A program made the translations under genes and the position numbers. A DNA stretch of 20,085 nucleotides from 66-474 sp036278635. Lineage in GTDB: Bacteria > Pseudomonadota > Gammaproteobacteria > Xanthomonadales > Rhodanobacteraceae. The stretch spans positions 1 to 20,085 of the forward strand of contig DASUKQ010000155.1 in assembly GCA_036278635.1 (NCBI GenBank), written 5' to 3'. The notes beneath the pieces were generated by a model that ran no database searches, had not been told where the DNA came from, and saw nothing but the letters and a program-made list of their open reading frames with translations. This document shows, one piece after another, positions 7,990 to 18,268 of this stretch (position 1 is the first letter of the stretch; each line of letters opens with the position of its first letter).

Positions 7990-10900
7990 TTGATCCGAAC
8001 ACATCCCTTCCAGGCATGGATCCGCCGGTTCAGGATGCAACGCGCCGCGCGACGCCGTGGCGCACACGTCCACGTGCAAGCGGCCCCCGACGCACCCGAT
8101 CGCACCGCGGCGCCCACCCCGGCGGCCGCCCTCGCCCGCCAGCACGGCCAGGTCACCAGCGCGGCTCCGTTCGATCTCGGCAAGGCACTTGGCGCCCACG
8201 ACCAGGCCCTTGCGCGCGCGTACACGGTCGCACGCACCGCGGCCACCGACAATCGCCGCATCGAGCCGGCCGCCGAGTGGCTGATCGACAACGTCTACCT
8301 CATCCGCAACGAGATCCGCGAGGTGCGCGAAGCACTGCCGCCAAGGGTCTGGCGGCGGTTGCCGTGCTTCCCGGCCGAAGACGGCGTCGTGGTCCCGCGC
8401 ATGCTGCGGGTGCTGCGCGCCTGCGTCGCGCAACTCGACGGCAACATCGAGCCCGACGCCATCGGTCGTTACCTCGACGAGTACCAGCAGCGCGCGACGC
8501 TCGACCTGGTCGAGCTGTGGACCCTGCCGGTGCTGGTCCGCATCGTGCTGATCGAAGGCCTCGCCGCGTGCGCGGCGGCCATCGCACGGCGTCTCGAGGC
8601 CTATTCGAGCGCCGAATTCTGGGCCGAACACCTGATCGACGTCGCCGCGCACGCCCCCAACGACATGCTGCCCAGCGTCGCGGAAATGGCGCACGCCGAT
8701 CCGTTCGTTTCGCCGGCGTTCGCGGCCGAGTTCTACCGCCTGCTGGAAGGCAAGCATCCGGCGCTGAAGCTGGCATTGAGTTTCGCCGAACAGCAACTCG
8801 CGCAGCGCGGTTCCAGCGTCGGGCGCGTCATCGATGCCGAAAGTCGTGCGCAGGCCGCCGACCAGGTATCGATCGCCAACCGCATCAACAGCCTGCGCCG
8901 GATCGGCGACCACAACTGGTCGGATCTCATCGAACAGGTGGGCACCGTCGACCGCATCCTGGCCGACGACCCCGCCGGCGCGTACACGCGGATGGATTTC
9001 ACCACGCGTGGACGCTATCGCCACGCGGTCGAATCGCTGGCGCAGCGCAGCGGCCACGCCGAACCCGACGTGGCGCGGCGCGCGGTCGAGCTTGCCCAGG
9101 CCGAACGCGCCCCCGGCGCCGATCCCCACGCGCACCACGTCGGTTACTTCCTGATCGGTGCCGGCCGCGACCCATTCGAACGCGAAATAGGCGCGCACGC
9201 GCCGGCCGAATACCGCCTCGCGGCCCGTTTGCGCCGCTGGCCCGCCATGACGTACCTTGGCGGCATCTTCCTGGCCAGCCTGGTCATCACGGCGCTGGTC
9301 GCATCGGGCCACCACTGGTACCTGTCGCCGCTGCCGTTGGCGGCGGACGGCGCGCTGCTCATCGCGGTGTTCGTCGCCGCCAGCCAGCCCGCGGTCGCGC
9401 TGGTGAACTGGGTGCTCGGCATGCTGGTGCCCGCGCAGCTGCTGCCGCGGATGTCCTTCAGCGGGGGCATTCCCGATGATTGCCGCACGCTGGTGGTGGT
9501 GCCGTGGCTGCTTGGCAGCAGCCACGGACTCGCCGAGCAGCTCGACGCCCTCGAGATCCGCTACCTCGGCAATCGCGACCCGAACCTTCGCTACGCGCTG
9601 CTGACGGATTTCCCGGACGCGCCGGAACGCGACATGCCGGGCGACGCCGCCTTGCTGGAGACCGCCACGTCCGGCATCGACCGCCTCAACGCGAAGTATC
9701 CGCTGGCCGGCAGCACGCGCTTTTATCTTTTCCATCGTCCCCGCGAATGGAACGCGCGCCAGTCGGCGTGGATGGGGTTCGAGCGCAAGCGCGGCAAGCT
9801 CGGCGACCTGAACCGCGTCCTGCGCGGCGCACGCGCCGAGCGCTCTTTCAGCACGGTGGTGGGCGATCTGGACGCGCTGCAGTCGGCGCGTTACGTCATC
9901 ACGCTGGATGCCGATACCCAGTTGCCGCCCGAAGCCGGCCGCAAACTGATCGAGACCATGGCCCACCCGCTCAACCAACCCTGGTTCAGCAAGGGCTCGC
10001 GCCGGGTCGTCGCCGGCTACGGCCTGCTGCAGCCGCGGGTATCGGTGACATGGGGCGCCGGACGCCCCAGCCGTTTCGCGCGGCTGTACAGCGACGCGAC
10101 GGGACTCGATCCGTACACGCGCGCCGTTTCGGACGTCTACCAGGACCTGTTCAGCGAGGCTTCGTTCGTCGGCAAGGGCATCTACGACGTCGACGCCTTC
10201 AGCCGCTCGGTCGGCACGCGCTTCCCGAACGACCTGATCCTTTCGCACGACCTGCTCGAAGGCAGCTATGCGCGCGCCGGGCTGGTCAGCGACATCGAGC
10301 TGATCGAACACCAGCCCAACCGCTTCAGCGTGGACGTGCGCCGCCGCCACCGCTGGACGCGCGGCGATTGGCAGATCGTGCAGTGGCTGCTGCCGATCGT
10401 TCCCGGCCCGCGCCGGCGCGGCCTGCGCAACACCCTCAAGGCGCACCATCGCTGGAAGATCCTCGACAACCTGCGCCGCGGACTGGTGCCGCTGGCGATG
10501 CTGGCCCTGCTGCTGGGTGGCTGGACCCACAACGTGCGCGGCGGATACTGGAGCCTGGTGGTCGTGGCCTTCCTGCTGGGGCCGCCGCTGCTCATCGCGC
10601 TGGTCCAGGTCGTGCGCAACCTCTGGCAGCGCGTGCCGCCGCGGCGCTGGCGCAACACGTGGCGCGGCATCCGCGACGAATTGCTGCGCGACCTGTTCCA
10701 GATCGCGGTGCTGCCGTTCGAAACGTGGCTCAACCTCGACGCGATCCTGCGCAGTGCGGGGCGCCTGATCTTCACGCGCAAGCACCTGCTCGAATGGACG
10801 CCGATGACCGACGCGATGCGGGGCGCGGCATCGTCGTTGTGGGGCTACCTCGCGCTGATGTGGACGGCGCCGGTCACGGCGGTGCTCGTGGGACTGGCCC

Positions 10901-13900
10901 TCGCCGCCGGGATGCGGCCGGTGTTGCCCGCCGCGCTGCCCTTCCTGGTCCTGTGGTTTGTCGCGCCGTGGCTTGCCTGGTGGATCAGCCGCACCCCCGA
11001 GGCCCCCGCGCTGCCGCTGGATGCCGCGCAACGCGTATTCCTGCGCAGCGTCGCGCGCCGCGTCTGGCACTGGTTCGAGGTTTTCGTCAACGCGGACGAA
11101 AACTGGCTGCCGCCCGACAACTGCCAGGCCTTCCCGGTCGAACAGATCGCGCACCGCACCTCACCCACCAACATCGGGATGGCGTTGCTGGCCAACCTCA
11201 CCGCGTACGACTTCGGTTATCTCACCCGCGATGGGTTGCTGCGCCGCACCGGTGCGACCCTGGACACCCTCAGGCAGCTGCCGCGCCACCGCGGCCACTT
11301 CTACAACTGGTACGCCACCGACACCCTGCAGCCGTTGTCGCCGATGTACGTGTCGAGCGTCGACAGCGGCAACCTCATGGCCTGCCTGCTGGTACTCGCC
11401 AACGCACTCGAACACCGCGACGAAGAACCGCTGGTACCGCCGAACCTCGCGCAGGGGCTCCACGACACCGTGCGGGTGCTGGGCGGCCAATTGCCGGGGG
11501 TCGATGCTTCCGATCCGCACGCGAACCTTGCCCTGGCGGCGACGATGACCGAGCTCGACGGCCTGCTCGCCGACGCGATCGGCAACGCCAACGTGCTGCC
11601 AGTGCTGCACGGCCTGCTGGCCCGGATCGAGACCGAATCCGGCAACCTCGCGCGACTCGTCGCCGACAACGGGATCGGCGGCGAATTCGCGGAGTGGACC
11701 AGCGTGTTGGCGCGCCAGGCGACCGCCGCGTGCGAGGAACTCGACGATCTGGCACCGTGGCTGGGCCTCGGCGACTCGGGCAGCGACGACCAGCAGGCCC
11801 GCGCGTCGCTGGTCGAGCTGGAACACAACCCCACGAGCGCACGCGCGCAGGTGCTGGCGGCGGACATCGTCGCACGGCTGGAAGCGGAAGGCGCCGCCGA
11901 CTCGTGTGCCGCACTGCGCGAGTTGCAGGCCACGCTCAACCGCCGCCGCGACGACGCGCTGGCGCTGGCCGCACACTGCCGCGAACTGGCGGTCATGGAC
12001 CTGTCGTTCCTGTGGGACGAGCGCCGCGGGCAATTCGCGATCGGCTACGACATCGAACGCGACAAGCGCGACAGCGGCCACTACGACCTGCTGGCCTCGG
12101 AAGCACGCATCCTCAGCTACGTCGCGATCGCGCAGGGCCAGGTACCGCCCACCCACTGGTTCAAGCTCGGGCGGCTCCTTACCATCGCCGCCGGCCGCCC
12201 CACGCTGGTCTCGTGGAGCGGGTCGATGTTCGAGTACCTGATGCCGCATCTGCTGATGCCGGTCTACCGCAACACCCTGCTCGACGACACCTGCGCCGCC
12301 GCGGTCGCGCGCCAGATCCAGTACGGCGCGCAACAACAGGTTCCGTGGGGCGTTTCAGAATCGGCCTACAACGCCACCGACGCCAACCTCGTCTATCAGT
12401 ACCGCGCGTTCGGCGTGCCGGGCCTGGGCCTCAAGCGCGGACTCGGCGACGACCTCGTGATCGCTCCCTATGCCTCGGTGATGGCACTGATGGTCGATCC
12501 GCTCTCGGCCTGCTACAACCTGGAGCGACTCGCCGGGAGCGGCGCGCTGGGACGCTACGGGTTCTACGAGGCGCTCGACTTCACGGCCGGGCGGGTCAGC
12601 GAGAACGAGGATTTCGCGCTGGTGCGTAGCTGGATGGCACACCACCACGGCATGAGTTTCCTCGCGCTGTCCTCGCTGCTCAACCGCCAGCCGATGCAAC
12701 ACCGGTTCATGCGCGAGCCGATGTTCCGTGCGCACGAACTGCTGCTGCGCGAAAAGATTCCGGAGGCGCGTCCGCGCCATCCGGCCACGCTGGACGTCGA
12801 GCAACCCCGCCAGACCCGCGCGCGCACCCACGCGCAGATGCGCGAAATCACCGACATGGACACCCCGCTGCCGGCGGTGCACCTGCTGTCCAACGGCAAC
12901 TACCACGTGATGCTGACCCAGACCGGCGCGGGCTACAGCCGTTGGCGCGACCTCGCGCTGACGCGCTGGCGCGGCGACGCCACCTGCGACGACGAGGGCA
13001 CCTTCGTGTACCTGCGCGACGTCGATTCGGGACATGTCTGGTCGGCCACCCGCCAACCCATGGGCGATCCCGGCGGCACCTGCAGCGCCACGTTCTCGCA
13101 GGCGCGCGCGGAGTTCCATCGCAGCGATTACGGCATCGCCACCGAGGTGCTGATCGCGGTCTCGGCCGAAGACGATATCGAACTGCGCCGGCTGCGGATC
13201 ACCAATCGCACCCTCAAGGCGCGCACGCTGGACATCACCAGTTATGCCGAGGTCGTGCTGGCGCCGCCGGCCGCCGACGCCGCGCACCCGGTCTTCAGCA
13301 AGCTGTTCCTCGAAACCGAATCGGCACCGCAACTGGACGCGCTGCTGGCAACCCGCCGCGCGCGCGGCCCGGGCGAGCACAATCCCTGGCTGCTGCACCA
13401 GATGACCACCCGTGGCGGCATCCTCGGCGAAGGCAGTTTCGAGACCGACCGCGAAGCCTTCCTGGGACGCCTGGGCGATCCCGTCCACGCGCGCGCGCTG
13501 GCCGACGATGCGCCGCTTGCCGGCCACGCCGGCGCGGTGCTCGATCCGATCGTGTCGCTGAGGCGGCGCATCCGGATCCTGCCCGGACATACCGCCGGCA
13601 TCGACATCATCACCGGTGTCGCCGCCGACCGGAACGCGGCGCTCGCGCTGGCGCAAAAGTACCGCGAGCGCCATCTGCACCAGCGCGTGTTCCAGTTGGC
13701 GTGGACCCACGAGCAGGTGACCCTGCAGCAATTGAACATGAGCGCAGCCGAAGCGCAGCGTTATGACCAGCTCGCCGCCGCCCTGGTGTACGGTCCGAGT
13801 GCGGCCAAGCCGACTGGCGACGACACGCTGCCCACGCAACCGACATTGTGGAAACACGGCATCTCGGGCGACCTGCCGATCTTGCTGGCGCGGGTCGCCA

Positions 13901-16764
13901 ACGCCGCGCAGATCGACCTGGTGCGGCACCTGATCCAGGCCCACGGCTATTGGCAGATCAGCGGCATCCACGCCGACCTGCTGATCTGGAACGAAGAACT
14001 GTCCGGCTACCGACAGGAATTGCAGGAACACATCCTGTACCTGATCGAATCCGGCGCCGAGGCGCGCGGCGGGTGGGGACCGGGACGGATCTTCGCGTGG
14101 CGGATCGAACACCTCCCCGCGCCGGATCGCGCCTTGATGTTGTCCAGCGCGCGTTGCGTGTTCAACGGCAACGAGGGGCGCCTCCGCGACCAGATCGCAA
14201 GGATGTTCGCCCACGACCGCAAATCCGGCGGGCTCGTGACGCTGCCCCGCGGTAAACCGCAACCGGGCAGCTACGCACTGCAGCCGCCCTCCGAAGACCT
14301 GCGGTTCCCGAACGGACTGGGCGGCTTCCGCAACGATGGCAGCGAGTATTCGATCTGGCTGGCCGCCGACGCGCCGACCCCCGCGCCGTGGTGCAACGTT
14401 CTCGCCAACGCCGGGTTCGGTTCCGTGCTCAGCGAATCCGGCGGCGCCTATACCTGGGCGCAGAACGCGCACGAATTCCGGCTGACGCCCTGGCACAACG
14501 ACCCGCTGCGCGACACCAGCGGCGAAGCGGCGTGGCTGCGCGACGAAGCCAGCGGCGAATACTGGTCGCCGACCCCGCAACCGGCGCCCGACGGCGATCC
14601 GTACCGCACCTGCCACGGATTCGGCTCCAGCCGCTTCGAACACGTGCACGCGGACGTCTACAGCGAACTGACGGTGTGGGTCGCGCAGGACGCGCCGGTC
14701 AAGCTGTCGCTGCTGAAGCTCGTCAACAAGAGCGACCGGGTGCGCCGGATTTCGTTGACGACCTACGTCGAGTGGGTGTTGGGCGACCGCCGCGAACGCA
14801 GCGCGAACCACGTGCAGACCCGGATCGATCGCGAATCCGGCGCGCTCTTCGCGCGCAATCCCTTCGGTGACACCTTCGCGAACCGGATCGCGTTCCACGC
14901 ACTGATTGCCCCGGCGGTGGCGTTCTGCGCGGACCGCCGCGCGTTCATCGGCCGCAACCGCAGCCTCCGGGCCCCGCTCGGCATGCGCGTGGAAACCCTG
15001 GACGGATCCTGCGGTGCCGGGCTCGACCCGTGTTCGGCACAACGCACGGTGTTCAAGCTAGGCCCCGGCGAGGAAGTCGAAACGGTCATCGTGCTCGGCG
15101 CCGCGGCCGGCGACGAGGAAGCGCGCACGCTGCTGCGCGCGTTCGCGGATCCCGACGCCGCCCGCGACGAGCTCGAACGCGTGCGGACGCACTGGCGCGA
15201 CACGCTTTCACAGCTCAAGGTCCGCACGCCGGATCCCGCCACCGACGTGATGGCCAACGGCTGGCTGGTCTACCAGGTGCTGGCTTCGCGCATCCTCGCC
15301 CGCAGCGGCTACTACCAGTCGGGCGGCGCCTGGGGTTTCCGCGACCAGCTGCAGGACGTGATGGCCGTGATGCACACGCGCCCGGATCTCGCGCGCGAAC
15401 AGTTGCTGCGTTGCGCGCGGCATCAATTCAGCGAAGGCGACGTGCAGCACTGGTGGCATCCTCCCACCGGCAAGGGGGTACGCACCCGCATCACCGACGA
15501 TCTGTTGTGGCTGCCGTGGTGTACGGCCGAATACGTGCGCGTCACCGGGGATGCGGCCGTCCTCGACGAGCGGACGCCCTTCATCGAGGGCCGCCCGCTC
15601 GCGGCCGACGAGGAATCCGCGTACGAGGACGTGCACGTCACCAGCGACGAGGCCAGCCTGTACGAGCACTGCCTGCGCGCAATCCGCCGCAGCCTGCGCT
15701 TCGGCGTCCACGGCCTGCCGCTGATCGGCGGTGGCGACTGGAACGACGGCATGAACCGGCTCGGCCTGGAGGGGCGCGGCGAGAGCGTGTGGCTCGGCAT
15801 GTTCCTGCACGATGTCCTGGCGCACTTCGCACCGCTGGCCGCGGCGCGCGGCGATGACCGCATCGCCGATGAACTCGGCGCTTCCGCCGGCGAGCTTGCG
15901 TCGATGCTGGCGCGCCACGGCTGGGACGGCGACTGGTACCTGCGCGCCTGGAACGACGACGGCATCGCGATCGGATCGGCGCAGAGCGAGGAATGCCGCA
16001 TCGATTCCCTGCCCCAGAGCTGGTCGGCCCTGGCAGGCATCGGCGATCCCGCGCGCCGCCAACGCGCCATGGACGCCGTGCTGGAGCAGCTCGCCGACGA
16101 CGATGCGGGCCTGGTGAAACTGTTCACGCCACCGTTCGACAAGTCCCCGCTCGACCCCGGCTACATCAAGGGTTACGTGCCGGGGGTTCGCGAAAACGGC
16201 GGCCAGTACACCCACGCCGCGGTCTGGGCGGCGATGGCGCTCGCGAAGCTCGGCCGCGCGGAAGATGCCTGGCGGATCGCGCGGATGCTCAATCCGGTCC
16301 GTCATGGCGATGCGCCCGATGTGGCGCGGCACTATCGGCTCGAACCCTACGTGGTCGCCGCCGACGTTTACGCTGCACCGGGCCACGTCGGCCGCGGCGG
16401 CTGGAGCTGGTACACCGGCTCGGCGGGCTGGATGTACCGGCTTCTCACCGAATCGCTGCTGGGCTTGCGGCGTGAAGGAGACCGCCTGACCTTCGCGCCG
16501 TGCGTCCCGGACGACTGGACGCGCTGGTCGGCCAACTGGCGTCACGGAGGCACCCATTACCATATCGAATTCGTGCGCCAACCGGGCGACACCGGGGTGG
16601 CCGACATTAGCCTGGACGGCCAATTGCAATCCGGCCGCGCCATCGATCTCGTCGACGACGGCAAGATCCACGATGTGTTGGTGCGGTTCGCCAAGCTGGA
16701 CGTGTCGCAGCGCGCCGACGACGCACGCACGGCGCACGAGGGCGCGCCGACGGATGCGCGTTGA
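7990..16764 (+). CDS. ndvB: NdvB/Cgs-type cyclic beta-1,2-glucan synthase (GT84 + GH189-like + GH94)
   Basis: This giant inner-membrane enzyme of 2,924 residues is slightly longer than rhizobial and Brucella relatives (roughly 2,800-2,900). It makes beta-1,2-glucan from UDP-glucose and closes it into rings. Residues ~80-400 are the cytoplasmic N-terminal region (RRIEPAAEWLIDN, IANRINSLRRIGDHNWSDLI). Helices lie near 422-440 and 449-479. The GT84 domain (~495-830) has DAD at 640-642, SHDLLEG (752-758) and RRHRWTRGDWQ ending near 794. More helices lie near 830-876 and 950-1000. A glucoamylase-like cyclisation domain (GH189 type, ~1010-1590) includes FYNWYATDTL, VSSVDSGNL, WSGSMFEYLMP and GVSESAYNATDANL. 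Two GH94 beta-sandwich segments (~1630, ~2100) precede the GH94 barrel, with GDWNDGMN at 2582-2589; D2586 is the likely acid. The GH94 part sets chain length by phosphorolysis. The start is uncertain: TTG 7990 with AGAGAGA upstream, or ATG 8035. No NdvA/Cgt exporter gene is nearby. Confidence 0.9.
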   Translation: MIRTHPFQAWIRRFRMQRAARRRGAHVHVQAAPDAPDRTAAPTPAAALARQHGQVTSAAPFDLGKALGAHDQALARAYTVARTAATDNRRIEPAAEWLIDNVYLIRNEIREVREALPPRVWRRLPCFPAEDGVVVPRMLRVLRACVAQLDGNIEPDAIGRYLDEYQQRATLDLVELWTLPVLVRIVLIEGLAACAAAIARRLEAYSSAEFWAEHLIDVAAHAPNDMLPSVAEMAHADPFVSPAFAAEFYRLLEGKHPALKLALSFAEQQLAQRGSSVGRVIDAESRAQAADQVSIANRINSLRRIGDHNWSDLIEQVGTVDRILADDPAGAYTRMDFTTRGRYRHAVESLAQRSGHAEPDVARRAVELAQAERAPGADPHAHHVGYFLIGAGRDPFEREIGAHAPAEYRLAARLRRWPAMTYLGGIFLASLVITALVASGHHWYLSPLPLAADGALLIAVFVAASQPAVALVNWVLGMLVPAQLLPRMSFSGGIPDDCRTLVVVPWLLGSSHGLAEQLDALEIRYLGNRDPNLRYALLTDFPDAPERDMPGDAALLETATSGIDRLNAKYPLAGSTRFYLFHRPREWNARQSAWMGFERKRGKLGDLNRVLRGARAERSFSTVVGDLDALQSARYVITLDADTQLPPEAGRKLIETMAHPLNQPWFSKGSRRVVAGYGLLQPRVSVTWGAGRPSRFARLYSDATGLDPYTRAVSDVYQDLFSEASFVGKGIYDVDAFSRSVGTRFPNDLILSHDLLEGSYARAGLVSDIELIEHQPNRFSVDVRRRHRWTRGDWQIVQWLLPIVPGPRRRGLRNTLKAHHRWKILDNLRRGLVPLAMLALLLGGWTHNVRGGYWSLVVVAFLLGPPLLIALVQVVRNLWQRVPPRRWRNTWRGIRDELLRDLFQIAVLPFETWLNLDAILRSAGRLIFTRKHLLEWTPMTDAMRGAASSLWGYLALMWTAPVTAVLVGLALAAGMRPVLPAALPFLVLWFVAPWLAWWISRTPEAPALPLDAAQRVFLRSVARRVWHWFEVFVNADENWLPPDNCQAFPVEQIAHRTSPTNIGMALLANLTAYDFGYLTRDGLLRRTGATLDTLRQLPRHRGHFYNWYATDTLQPLSPMYVSSVDSGNLMACLLVLANALEHRDEEPLVPPNLAQGLHDTVRVLGGQLPGVDASDPHANLALAATMTELDGLLADAIGNANVLPVLHGLLARIETESGNLARLVADNGIGGEFAEWTSVLARQATAACEELDDLAPWLGLGDSGSDDQQARASLVELEHNPTSARAQVLAADIVARLEAEGAADSCAALRELQATLNRRRDDALALAAHCRELAVMDLSFLWDERRGQFAIGYDIERDKRDSGHYDLLASEARILSYVAIAQGQVPPTHWFKLGRLLTIAAGRPTLVSWSGSMFEYLMPHLLMPVYRNTLLDDTCAAAVARQIQYGAQQQVPWGVSESAYNATDANLVYQYRAFGVPGLGLKRGLGDDLVIAPYASVMALMVDPLSACYNLERLAGSGALGRYGFYEALDFTAGRVSENEDFALVRSWMAHHHGMSFLALSSLLNRQPMQHRFMREPMFRAHELLLREKIPEARPRHPATLDVEQPRQTRARTHAQMREITDMDTPLPAVHLLSNGNYHVMLTQTGAGYSRWRDLALTRWRGDATCDDEGTFVYLRDVDSGHVWSATRQPMGDPGGTCSATFSQARAEFHRSDYGIATEVLIAVSAEDDIELRRLRITNRTLKARTLDITSYAEVVLAPPAADAAHPVFSKLFLETESAPQLDALLATRRARGPGEHNPWLLHQMTTRGGILGEGSFETDREAFLGRLGDPVHARALADDAPLAGHAGAVLDPIVSLRRRIRILPGHTAGIDIITGVAADRNAALALAQKYRERHLHQRVFQLAWTHEQVTLQQLNMSAAEAQRYDQLAAALVYGPSAAKPTGDDTLPTQPTLWKHGISGDLPILLARVANAAQIDLVRHLIQAHGYWQISGIHADLLIWNEELSGYRQELQEHILYLIESGAEARGGWGPGRIFAWRIEHLPAPDRALMLSSARCVFNGNEGRLRDQIARMFAHDRKSGGLVTLPRGKPQPGSYALQPPSEDLRFPNGLGGFRNDGSEYSIWLAADAPTPAPWCNVLANAGFGSVLSESGGAYTWAQNAHEFRLTPWHNDPLRDTSGEAAWLRDEASGEYWSPTPQPAPDGDPYRTCHGFGSSRFEHVHADVYSELTVWVAQDAPVKLSLLKLVNKSDRVRRISLTTYVEWVLGDRRERSANHVQTRIDRESGALFARNPFGDTFANRIAFHALIAPAVAFCADRRAFIGRNRSLRAPLGMRVETLDGSCGAGLDPCSAQRTVFKLGPGEEVETVIVLGAAAGDEEARTLLRAFADPDAARDELERVRTHWRDTLSQLKVRTPDPATDVMANGWLVYQVLASRILARSGYYQSGGAWGFRDQLQDVMAVMHTRPDLAREQLLRCARHQFSEGDVQHWWHPPTGKGVRTRITDDLLWLPWCTAEYVRVTGDAAVLDERTPFIEGRPLAADEESAYEDVHVTSDEASLYEHCLRAIRRSLRFGVHGLPLIGGGDWNDGMNRLGLEGRGESVWLGMFLHDVLAHFAPLAAARGDDRIADELGASAGELASMLARHGWDGDWYLRAWNDDGIAIGSAQSEECRIDSLPQSWSALAGIGDPARRQRAMDAVLEQLADDDAGLVKLFTPPFDKSPLDPGYIKGYVPGVRENGGQYTHAAVWAAMALAKLGRAEDAWRIARMLNPVRHGDAPDVARHYRLEPYVVAADVYAAPGHVGRGGWSWYTGSAGWMYRLLTESLLGLRREGDRLTFAPCVPDDWTRWSANWRHGGTHYHIEFVRQPGDTGVADISLDGQLQSGRAIDLVDDGKIHDVLVRFAKLDVSQRADDARTAHEGAPTDAR

Positions 16765-16818
16765 CGCCATGCCCACGGCAATCCGGGGAGACTTTTCGTT
16801 TCGATACAAGGACAGGGC

Positions 16819-18258
16819 ATGGCCACCACGTTCACCTGCAACCTCGACAACCCGGGCAGCGCCCTCACCCACGTCTGGAGCCACACCGTCGGCAGCGGTC
16901 GCGCCCTGCTCGCACTGCGCGCCGACTGGCAGGCGCAGATGGCGAAAACGCACAGGGAACTCGGCGTGCGCCATGTGCGTTTCCACGGCCTGCTCAACGA
17001 CGAGATGTGCACCTACCTGATCGAGTGCGACAAGGACCTGTACTCGTTCTTCAACGCCGACCGGATTTTCGATTTCCTGGTCTCGATCGGCATGAAACCG
17101 TTCGTGGAGTTGTCGTTCATGCCGACCGCGCTGCAGTCCGGCGGCGACATCGTGTTCTTCTACAAGGCCAACGTCACCCCGCCGCGCGACTACGCGAAAT
17201 GGGCGGACCTGATCGGACGCCTGGTCAGGCACTGGGTCGACCGCTACGGCATCGACGAAGTGCGCTCGTGGTATTTCGAGGTCTGGAACGAACCGAATCT
17301 CGACGCGTTCTGGAAGGGCAAGCAGGCCGACTACTTCAAGCTCTACGAGTACACCGCCAACGCGATCAAGGACGCCGATGCGCAGATTCGCGTCGGCGGC
17401 CCGGCGACGGCCAATGACGAATGGGTGCCGGAGTTCCTGGAATTCTGCGCAAGCAAGGACCTGCAGGCCGATTTCGTTTCCGCCCACCACTACCCGACCG
17501 ATTCGCTGGGCAAGCCCGGCGACGACACCGAAACGCAATTGTCCGATGCGCCGCGCGACGTGCTGATCAAGCGCGTCCAGGCCATGCGCCGGACCGTCGG
17601 CGACCGCACGCTCTGCTACACCGAATGGAATTCCTCGTCCAACCCGTTCTTCGCGTTCCACGACGAGCCGTACGCCGCGGCATTCCTGTTCAAGAACATG
17701 CTGGACGTGTCCGACCTGGTGCACTGCTACAGCTGGTGGACCTTCAGTGACATCTTCGAGGAAAACTATTTCTCCTCGACGCCTTTCCACGGCAGTTTCG
17801 GCCTGCAGACGATCCACGGCATCGCCAAGCCGAGCTACCGCGCGATGCAGTTGTTGCACGGCCTCGGCCAGGAACGGTTGGCGGTGGAGGGAAATCATCC
17901 GACCGTCGATGCGTGGGCGGTGCGCACGGATGACGATCACATCGACCTGCTGCTGAGCAATCATGCCTTCCCGCGCCACGGGATTTCATCCGAGGCCGTG
18001 ACCTGGCACGTCACGGGTTCGCGCAAGGCGAAAAGCGCGGTGGTGCAACGCGTTGACAGCGGCCACTGCAACAGCCGCCAGGCGTGGACGGACATGGGTT
18101 CGCCGGATTATCTCGATGCCGGACAGGTGACCGCACTCGACGAAGCCTCGCAATTGAAACCCGAACCGGTCGCGATCGCGGCACACGACGACGGTTTCGA
18201 CATCGGGATCACGTTGCCACCGCACGCGATCGCGGCGGTGCGGGTCGAACTGGCGTGA
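16819..18258 (+). CDS. GH39-family glycoside hydrolase (beta-xylosidase-like), no signal peptide
   Basis: This 479-residue protein has a TIM-barrel catalytic domain of clan A type and a C-terminal beta-sandwich (roughly 390-479, ending LPPHAIAAVRVELA). The GH39 catalytic pair is visible: acid/base E158 in FEVWNEPNL and nucleophile E269 in YTEWNSS. The opening VRHVRFHGLLNDEM, and SAHHYPTD between the two glutamates, are typical. GH39 members include beta-xylosidases, alpha-L-iduronidases and other retaining enzymes, so the substrate cannot be told from sequence; the neighbours suggest a glucan or substituted glucan. The N-terminus MATTFTCNLDNPGS is not a signal peptide, so it should act in the cytoplasm. 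AAGGA at 16808-16812 lies 6 bp before the ATG. The 54-bp gap after ndvB (16765-16818) holds only this ribosome site. It is followed after 10 bp by the GH144-like gene, so the two are probably co-transcribed. Confidence 0.85.
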   Translation: MATTFTCNLDNPGSALTHVWSHTVGSGRALLALRADWQAQMAKTHRELGVRHVRFHGLLNDEMCTYLIECDKDLYSFFNADRIFDFLVSIGMKPFVELSFMPTALQSGGDIVFFYKANVTPPRDYAKWADLIGRLVRHWVDRYGIDEVRSWYFEVWNEPNLDAFWKGKQADYFKLYEYTANAIKDADAQIRVGGPATANDEWVPEFLEFCASKDLQADFVSAHHYPTDSLGKPGDDTETQLSDAPRDVLIKRVQAMRRTVGDRTLCYTEWNSSSNPFFAFHDEPYAAAFLFKNMLDVSDLVHCYSWWTFSDIFEENYFSSTPFHGSFGLQTIHGIAKPSYRAMQLLHGLGQERLAVEGNHPTVDAWAVRTDDDHIDLLLSNHAFPRHGISSEAVTWHVTGSRKAKSAVVQRVDSGHCNSRQAWTDMGSPDYLDAGQVTALDEASQLKPEPVAIAAHDDGFDIGITLPPHAIAAVRVELA

Positions 18259-18268
18259 GGAGACGCCC

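Noticed and set aside
7831..11154. 1,107-codon open frame on the - strand opposite the glucan synthase
   Set aside because: Its translation is low-complexity Arg/Ala/Gln/Asp-rich, the usual antisense shadow of a high-GC gene. It has no domain pattern, while the + strand holds a clear GT84 protein.
9480..12629. 1,049-codon open frame on the + strand in a second frame
   Set aside because: Arg/Pro/Ala-rich frame-shifted shadow of the synthase; the real frame is uninterrupted and carries all catalytic motifs.
12355..15042. 895-codon open frame on the - strand
   Set aside because: Shadow of the GH94 part of the synthase; the composition is Arg/Ala/Val-rich without recognisable motifs.
15208..17979. 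923-codon open frame on the - strand spanning the end of ndvB and the GH39 gene
   Set aside because: It runs antisense across two well-supported genes and has no family resemblance.
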